37,989 nt of DNA. Origin: Deltaproteobacteria bacterium (lineage in GTDB: Bacteria; Desulfobacterota; Binatia; UTPRO1). The first letter of the stretch is position 1. Every line of letters starts with the position of its first letter. Below are positions 33,884 through 37,989 of this stretch, piece after piece. The position numbers and the translations under genes are program-made. Below the pieces are notes generated by a model. The model was not told the DNA's origin and did no database searches. It saw only the letters and a program-made list of their open reading frames with translations. The DNA lies in NCBI GenBank assembly GCA_020848745.1, contig JADLHM010000144.1, positions 1 to 37,989 on the forward strand, read 5' to 3'.

Positions 33884-33912
33884 TTGACATTCCGGAAACG
33901 CTTCCCTAGCGT
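33884..33912 (+). promoter_or_regulatory. Promoter of the acyltransferase gene
   Basis: A perfect TTGACA (33884-33889) is followed after 17 bp by TAGCGT (33907-33912, 3/6). The ATG at 33919 is exactly where the start site is expected, so the mRNA may be leaderless. No Shine-Dalgarno precedes the ATG. Confidence 0.5.
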
Positions 33913-33918
33913 CCCGCC

Positions 33919-34992
33919 ATGGCCCGACGGGTGGTGGATCTGCGTCCCGCTGACGTCGCCCCGACGCCGCCGCGCCGCCGCCGTCGCAGGCGGGGTGACG
34001 CCGACCACGAGGCGTTCGGCCAGCGGCTCCGCGAGCTCGAGCGCGAGATCGAGGAGGCACTCGCCGGGATCGCGGAGGGCGCCGACTACGGGGCCTGGCT
34101 GCGCGGCGTCGGCGAGGAGGTGCTCGGCTTCTACGCCGACCTCGGCCGCGCCTTCATGGAGAGCGGCCTCGGCGGCGCGTTCGTCCGCCTCCGCATGGTC
34201 GGCACCGCCGATCGCGTCGACGACTTCGGCTACGATCCGGCCTTTCATGCCCGGGTGGAGCCGCTCGTGCGCGCGCTCTACGAGCAGTGGTGGCGGGTCG
34301 AGGCGGCGGGGCTCGACCACGTACCGCTCTCGGGTCGCCTCCTGCTCGTCGGCAATCATTCCGGCGGCGTGTTTCCGTACGACGGCATGATGATCGCCGA
34401 GGCGCTCCGCGCGCACCATCCGGGCGGGGGACGGCAGGCGCGGCCGCTCGTCGAGGACTTCGTCTACCAGGCGCCCTTTCTCGGGCCGCTGCTCGCCCGG
34501 ATGGGCGTCGTGCGTGCCTCCTCGCAGAACGCCCGCCGCCTGCTCGCGCGTGAACAGGCGGTGATCGCGTTTCCCGAGGGAGCGAAGGGGCTCGGCAAGT
34601 ATTACCGGGAGCGCTATCGACTGCAGCGCTTCGCGCGCGGCGGCTTCGTCTCCTTGGCGCTCCAGAGCGGGGCGCCGCTCGTGCCGGTCGCGGTCGTCGG
34701 GGCGGAGGAGATCCACCCCGTGCTCGCGCGCTGGGGCTGGGCGGCGCGCGGCCTGGACCTGCCGTATTTTCCCGTGACGCCGACCTTTCCATGGCTCGGC
34801 CTGCTCGGGCTCGTGCCGCTGCCGACGAAGTGGCGCGTGGTCTTCGGGGCGCCGATCGACCTCGCCGCGCAGTATGGGCCGGACGCGCATCGTGACGAGC
34901 TCCTGGTGAATCGCCTGAAAGAGGAGATCCGCGAGCGCATCCAGCGCATGCTGGTCGCCGCGCTCTCCGAACGGCGGTCCGTCTTCGCCTGA
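33919..34992 (+). CDS. Lysophospholipid acyltransferase family (LPLAT, MGAT-like) protein
   Basis: The 357-residue product has a basic N terminus (RRRRRRRG) and a charged helix (30-60). The acyltransferase domain carries G-N-H147-S-G-G-V-F-P-Y-D155-G, the wider-spaced His/Asp motif of the MGAT-like LPLAT subfamily in place of classic HxxxxD. F218-P-E-G221 follows and matches the glycerolipid-binding motif. The later segment LVPVAVVGAEEIHPVLARW is also typical. It probably esterifies a lipid hydroxyl with an acyl-CoA or acyl-ACP at the inner membrane; the acceptor is unknown. It is divergent from the ArsA pair and is a single-gene unit. Confidence 0.88.
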   Translation: MARRVVDLRPADVAPTPPRRRRRRRGDADHEAFGQRLRELEREIEEALAGIAEGADYGAWLRGVGEEVLGFYADLGRAFMESGLGGAFVRLRMVGTADRVDDFGYDPAFHARVEPLVRALYEQWWRVEAAGLDHVPLSGRLLLVGNHSGGVFPYDGMMIAEALRAHHPGGGRQARPLVEDFVYQAPFLGPLLARMGVVRASSQNARRLLAREQAVIAFPEGAKGLGKYYRERYRLQRFARGGFVSLALQSGAPLVPVAVVGAEEIHPVLARWGWAARGLDLPYFPVTPTFPWLGLLGLVPLPTKWRVVFGAPIDLAAQYGPDAHRDELLVNRLKEEIRERIQRMLVAALSERRSVFA

Positions 34993-35021
34993 GAGAAGCG
35001 AGCGGCCGGCCGCCGAACCCT

Positions 35022-35040
35022 GCCGCCGTGGTCCGGCGGC
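35022..35040. terminator. Hairpin between convergent genes
   Basis: GCCGCCG (35022-35028) pairs with CGGCGGC (35034-35040) around TGGTC in the 53-bp gap between the acyltransferase and response regulator genes, which converge. There is no T run on either side, so it is at best a weak bidirectional terminator. Confidence 0.35.
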
Positions 35041-35045
35041 GCCTC

Positions 35046-35429
35046 TCAGGATTCGCCTCGGCGCAGCACGCGCCGCACCGTGTTCCCGAGGTCGCGCAGA
35101 TCGATCGGCTTCGCGAGGAAGGCGGCGGCGCCGAGCCGCGTCGCGAAGCGTTGGGTCTCCGGGTCGCTCTGCGCCGAGATGACGATCACCGGGGGCCGCC
35201 TCGGCGGCGACGATCCCGGGTGCTGCGTATTCCTGAGTCGTCGCAGCACCTCCCAGCCGTTCATGCCGGGCATCCGAAGGTCGAGGATCAGGAGCTCGAC
35301 CTGGCCGCTGGCCAGCGCGGAGAGGACGAGCTGCCCGTCGGTGACCGGCGCGACGTCGTATCCGGCGCGGGCGAGAGCGCTCGCGAGCACGGTCCGCGTG
35401 CCGTCGTCGTTCTCGGCGACCACGATCAT
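35046..35429 (-). CDS. Single-domain (REC-only) response regulator
   Basis: The 127-residue product is a receiver domain without an output domain. The acidic pocket is formed by D8/D9, the phosphoryl acceptor is D50 (LLILDLRMPGMNG), S85 lies in the Thr/Ser position (VIVISAQSD), and K107 is in FLAKPIDL. The whole length is REC, so it must act by protein contact, as CheY- or DivK-type regulators do. GAGGTG precedes the ATG. No histidine kinase is next to it. It lies 87 nt downstream of nothing but the porin stop on the same strand, so it could be in the porin transcript. Confidence 0.92.
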   Translation of the reverse strand: MIVVAENDDGTRTVLASALARAGYDVAPVTDGQLVLSALASGQVELLILDLRMPGMNGWEVLRRLRNTQHPGSSPPRRPPVIVISAQSDPETQRFATRLGAAAFLAKPIDLRDLGNTVRRVLRRGES

Positions 35430-35516
35430 GCGACACCTCTGCGCGAGCCTCTCGCCCGTCGGGCCGTCATGCGGCGCCGTCGCCGATGCGTCCCGTCTTC
35501 CGTCCTCATGGCGTCC

Positions 35517-36800
35517 CTAGAACACGTACGACAGCTCGGCGGCGATGGTCTGCTGATCGTTCTGGAAGTCGTCGTCGGCGCCGACCAGCGACTTCTCGTA
35601 GAGCTGGTGCTGGCCCTTGTCGTAGCGGTACTCGGTGCGGAACATCAGGCCTTCCGCGAGCACGACCTTGAAGGTGGCCGTGATCTCCCAGGCGCTCTGA
35701 TGGTTGCCGAATCCGTCGCCGTTCGGCGTCGGCAGGCGCGTGCCGTCCGAGTCGTCGAAGTACTCGCCGCGGAGCGCGAAGCCGATCGGCACCGGCAGCG
35801 CGTCGACGAGATCGTAGGCGAGGATGCCGGAGAATGTGTTCCACTCCGCGTCGCCGCCGACGTCGAGGTCGGTCTCGTTGCCGTAGTCGTAGTTCAAGAT
35901 GATCCCGAAGTTCTCGACCGGCTTGATGGTCGCGACCAGATCGATCAGGCCGCGCTTCGAATCGCCCCGATCGGGTTGCTCGGCGCCGTAGATGCCGTTG
36001 ACGAGGAACGTGAACTGCTCGACCGGCGTGAGTCCGAGGCTGCCGACGAACGTCTTGCCGTCGTTCGAGTCGACGACGTTGTCCCAGCCGTTCACGATGC
36101 CGAGCATCAGGCTCGCTTGCGTGCCGAACGCGTAGGTCGCCGTCGCGCCTGCGTGCGTGAAGGGATTGGCCCACGAGAACGTGAGCGAGCGGCTGATGTT
36201 CGGGTTGCTCCAGGGCTCGATGACCTCGGGCCCGATGTGGGTCACGAACTTGCCGGCCTTCAGCTGGAGATCCGGAAGCCCCGGGAAGTTGTAGGTGATG
36301 TAGGCTTCCTGGAGGTCGACCGAATTCTGCTCCTCGGCGACGTTGCCGCTCGTGCCGTCGCCGTCCCAGTCGGTGCCGAGGCGTTCGGCGAGCTTGCCGA
36401 AGTCGACCTTGGTCACGAAGCCGACGCCGTCATCACCCGGCGCGCGCGAGATCTGCAACTGGAAGAGATCGAGGACGAAGCTGTTGTGGTCCTGGTCGAA
36501 GGAGCGCAGCGAGATGCGCTTCGAGTCCGGATCGTTGAAATCGTACTTGTACGAGGTCGCGATGCCGCCGCCGAGCTTGATGCCGAACGGCAGATGCTTG
36601 ATGTGCGCCTCGATCTGGTCGAGCCGGCGCTGCAGCTCCGAGGTGTCGCAGCACCCCGCCGGCTCGCCCTTGCGCTCGAGCCGCTCGAGCCGCTCTTCCA
36701 GCGTGAGCCCTCCTTCGGCCCGCGCGTCGGTGGCGACGGCGAGGCTCGCTGCTGCGGCCACGACGGCCATGTACGTCGGCAACCATTTCGTCTTCGTCAT
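35517..36800 (-). CDS. Outer-membrane beta-barrel porin with N-terminal coiled coil
   Basis: The 427-residue product has a signal peptide (about 1-28, TYMAVVAAAASLAVATDARA), then a short coiled coil (LTLEERLERLERKG and SELQRRLDQIEAHI), then a barrel of alternating strands ending in SYVF, with the C-terminal Phe needed for BAM recognition. Segments such as FSWANPFTHAGATATYAFG and LKAGKFVTHIGPEVIEPWSN resemble 'putative beta-barrel porin-2' (OmpL-like) proteins. The solute is unknown. The ATG at 36800 is chosen for its GGAGG ribosome site; an in-frame ATG at 36827 lacks one. It is preceded by a sigma-54 type promoter. Confidence 0.88.
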   Translation of the reverse strand: MTKTKWLPTYMAVVAAAASLAVATDARAEGGLTLEERLERLERKGEPAGCCDTSELQRRLDQIEAHIKHLPFGIKLGGGIATSYKYDFNDPDSKRISLRSFDQDHNSFVLDLFQLQISRAPGDDGVGFVTKVDFGKLAERLGTDWDGDGTSGNVAEEQNSVDLQEAYITYNFPGLPDLQLKAGKFVTHIGPEVIEPWSNPNISRSLTFSWANPFTHAGATATYAFGTQASLMLGIVNGWDNVVDSNDGKTFVGSLGLTPVEQFTFLVNGIYGAEQPDRGDSKRGLIDLVATIKPVENFGIILNYDYGNETDLDVGGDAEWNTFSGILAYDLVDALPVPIGFALRGEYFDDSDGTRLPTPNGDGFGNHQSAWEITATFKVVLAEGLMFRTEYRYDKGQHQLYEKSLVGADDDFQNDQQTIAAELSYVF

Positions 36801-36856
36801 GATGCCCTCCTCGATGGCGGTGCGCACCGATGCGCGTGGTCAGACGAGGTCCGTCG

Positions 36857-36873
36857 AGCAAGGCCGGTGCCAG
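36857..36873 (-). promoter_or_regulatory. Sigma-54 (RpoN) -24/-12 promoter for the porin gene
   Basis: The minus strand reads CTGGCACCGGCCTTGCT: TGGCAC, 5 nt, TTGC, then T. It matches every conserved position of the YTGGCAC-N5-TTGCW consensus. The start site is expected near 36846, giving a leader of about 46 nt with the porin ribosome site. Such a promoter would need an AAA+ enhancer-binding activator, none of which is encoded in the window. Confidence 0.78.
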
Positions 36874-36910
36874 TCGGCGGCGACGAATCGTCCGGCCAGG
36901 CGTCGGAAAT

Positions 36911-36927
36911 TCCGTGGTGTCCACGGA
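36911..36927. promoter_or_regulatory. Dyad upstream of the sigma-54 promoter, possible activator site
   Basis: TCCGTGG (36911-36917) and CCACGGA (36921-36927) form a 7-bp inverted repeat with a 3-bp centre, about 40-50 bp upstream of the sigma-54 core on the minus strand. Enhancer-binding proteins bind dyads upstream of such promoters. It also lies about 140 bp ahead of uppP. No second copy was seen nearby. Confidence 0.4.
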
Positions 36928-37066
36928 TCCCGCATGCTCGACCGGCGGGCGGTGATGAGAAAATGGGCAGCGTAGGACGTGCGCGGTCTCGCGCCACGGC
37001 AGCGGACCCGCTCTACCGGCCGGATGCCATGTGCTATCGACGAGCGGTGCGGGGAAGGGGGTGAAC

Positions 37067-37867
37067 GTGGGGACGCTCTTCTGGGTCGCGGTGGCGCTCG
37101 GGGTCGTCGAGGGGGTGACGGAGTTCGTGCCGGTCTCGTCGACGGGGCATCTGATCCTCACCGGCGCCTGGCTGGCCTTTCCCGACGAGAAGGCGGCCGC
37201 CTTCGAGATCTTCATCCAGCTCGGAGCGGTGGCGGCCGTCGTGTGGTTCTACCGCGAGCGCATTGGCGCCCTCGCGCGTGACGTATGGCGGGATGCCGGG
37301 GCGCGGGCCTTCGTCGGGAAGCTCCTGGCCGCGTTCGTGCCCGCGGCGGTCGTCGGGCTCCTGCTCCACGACTGGATCGTGCGCATGCTCTTCGGGCCGC
37401 TACCGGTCGCCGTCGGGCTCGCCGTCGGCGGGGTCGTGCTGCTCGCGGTGGACGGACCGCGGCGTCCGCCGGGCCGTACGACGCGCCTCGACGACGTCAC
37501 GTGGGGGCAAGCGCTCCTCGTCGGCTGCGCCCAGGCCGCGTCCCTCTGGCCGGGCGTCTCGCGCTCGGGCGCTACGATCATCGGCGCGTTGCTCGCGGGC
37601 CTCGCCCGCCCGACCGCCCTCGAGTTCTCGTTCTTCCTCGCGATCCCGACCCTCGGCGCCGCGTCGGTCTTCGCGCTCTGGGAGTCACGTCACGTATTGG
37701 CCGCGGCGGACGTGCCGATCTTCGCCGTCGGCCTCGTGACCTCGTTCGCCGTGTCCCTCGCCGCGATCGCGGTTCTGCTCCGCTACGTGCGCGAGCACGA
37801 CCTCCGCGCTTTTGGCTGGTATCGCCTCGCCCTAGCAGCCCTTCTCCTCGCCCTGGCAGGTTGCTGA
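37067..37867 (+). CDS. uppP: Undecaprenyl-diphosphate phosphatase UppP (BacA)
   Basis: UppP removes one phosphate from undecaprenyl diphosphate at the inner membrane, regenerating the carrier used by MraY. The 266-residue product has about eight hydrophobic helices and both family motifs: GVVEGVTEFVPVSSTGHL (E15, E19, S25, H28) and LWPGVSRSGATIIG with the catalytic-region Arg. The GTG at 37067 is placed by GAAGGGGG at 37054-37061, 5 nt upstream; in-frame GTGs at 37031 and 37061 are less likely. The last codons (GCAGGTTGCTGA) fall in the palindromic repeat that follows, so the C terminus may have been reset by that repeat. Confidence 0.95.
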   Translation: MGTLFWVAVALGVVEGVTEFVPVSSTGHLILTGAWLAFPDEKAAAFEIFIQLGAVAAVVWFYRERIGALARDVWRDAGARAFVGKLLAAFVPAAVVGLLLHDWIVRMLFGPLPVAVGLAVGGVVLLAVDGPRRPPGRTTRLDDVTWGQALLVGCAQAASLWPGVSRSGATIIGALLAGLARPTALEFSFFLAIPTLGAASVFALWESRHVLAAADVPIFAVGLVTSFAVSLAAIAVLLRYVREHDLRAFGWYRLALAALLLALAGC

Positions 37868-37989
37868 AAAAGGGGCATCTGCTGCGTTGCTCCCTCCTTC
37901 GCTTGCCGTGCCCTCGGAGAGGGTGCGGCGTAGCTCCGCTACGCCTCCGCGCTCAGTCGGTCGCGCCTTGCATCTGCCCCTTTTTGAGC
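37863..37989. repeat. Palindromic repeat/terminator at the end of uppP, reaching the window edge
   Basis: AAAAAGGGGCA (37867-37877) pairs with TGCCCCTTTTT (37975-37985), and the pairing resumes beyond one mismatch as GCT/AGC at the outermost bases. The centre has a perfect hairpin GGCGTAG/CTACGCC (37928-37934 and 37940-37946). Both arms also contain GCATCTGC as a direct repeat (37875-37882 and 37970-37977). A/T ends on a GC stem make it a plausible bidirectional terminator. I recall similar 'TTGCTGAAAAAG...' palindromes scattered in other genomes. It may extend past the window. Confidence 0.75.

Overview
This is a very GC-rich bacterial chromosome segment. The organism looks like a Gram-negative of the deltaproteobacterial grade (Myxococcota, Desulfobacterota or Binatia type), but the phylum is an inference. 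Support comes from a class A RNase P RNA, a meso-DAP type MurE (DNPR motif), an outer-membrane porin behind a sigma-54 type promoter, motAB behind a sigma-28-like promoter, and strong third-position GC bias with many GTG starts.

Layout. 1-1260: a tRNA with CAU anticodon, a coiled-coil/zinc-ribbon gene and the RNase P RNA. 1300-20165: a complete division and cell wall (dcw) cluster on the + strand in canonical order: mraZ, rsmH, ftsL, ftsI, murE, murF, mraY, murD, ftsW, murG, murC, murB, ddl, ftsQ, ftsA, ftsZ. It has a promoter and four 10-bp-phased MraZ boxes in front and a strong hairpin behind. Many junctions are GTGA or ATGA overlaps, so translation is probably coupled through the cluster. 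It encodes the cytoplasmic route from UDP-MurNAc to lipid II, the septal synthase pair FtsW/FtsI, and the FtsA/FtsZ ring.

20200-25906: two small genes of unknown function, motA-motB, a pirin (minus strand), then a B12-binding-type radical SAM gene coupled to acpS. 25982-28660: a divergent pair, a crotonase (minus) and a PH-domain/zinc-ribbon protein (plus). Between them lie two related, mirror-oriented palindromic elements of about 140 bp that no gene explains; these are the most unusual feature here. 28283-31192 (minus): a hypothetical protein, an APH-type kinase, a Ddl-like ATP-grasp enzyme and a small membrane protein. 31271: a phasin-like protein. 31691-33843 (minus): two ArsA/Get3-type ATPases with complementary P-loop substitutions, divergent from an LPLAT acyltransferase at 33919. 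35046-36800 (minus): a single-domain response regulator and the porin. 37067-37867: uppP, which recycles the lipid carrier used by the dcw pathway. Its stop codon is overlapped by another large palindromic repeat that reaches the window edge.

No CRISPR array, prophage, transposase or rRNA was seen. Names of dcw genes are secure. Promoter calls are pattern matches by eye. Functions of the accessory genes are family-level.
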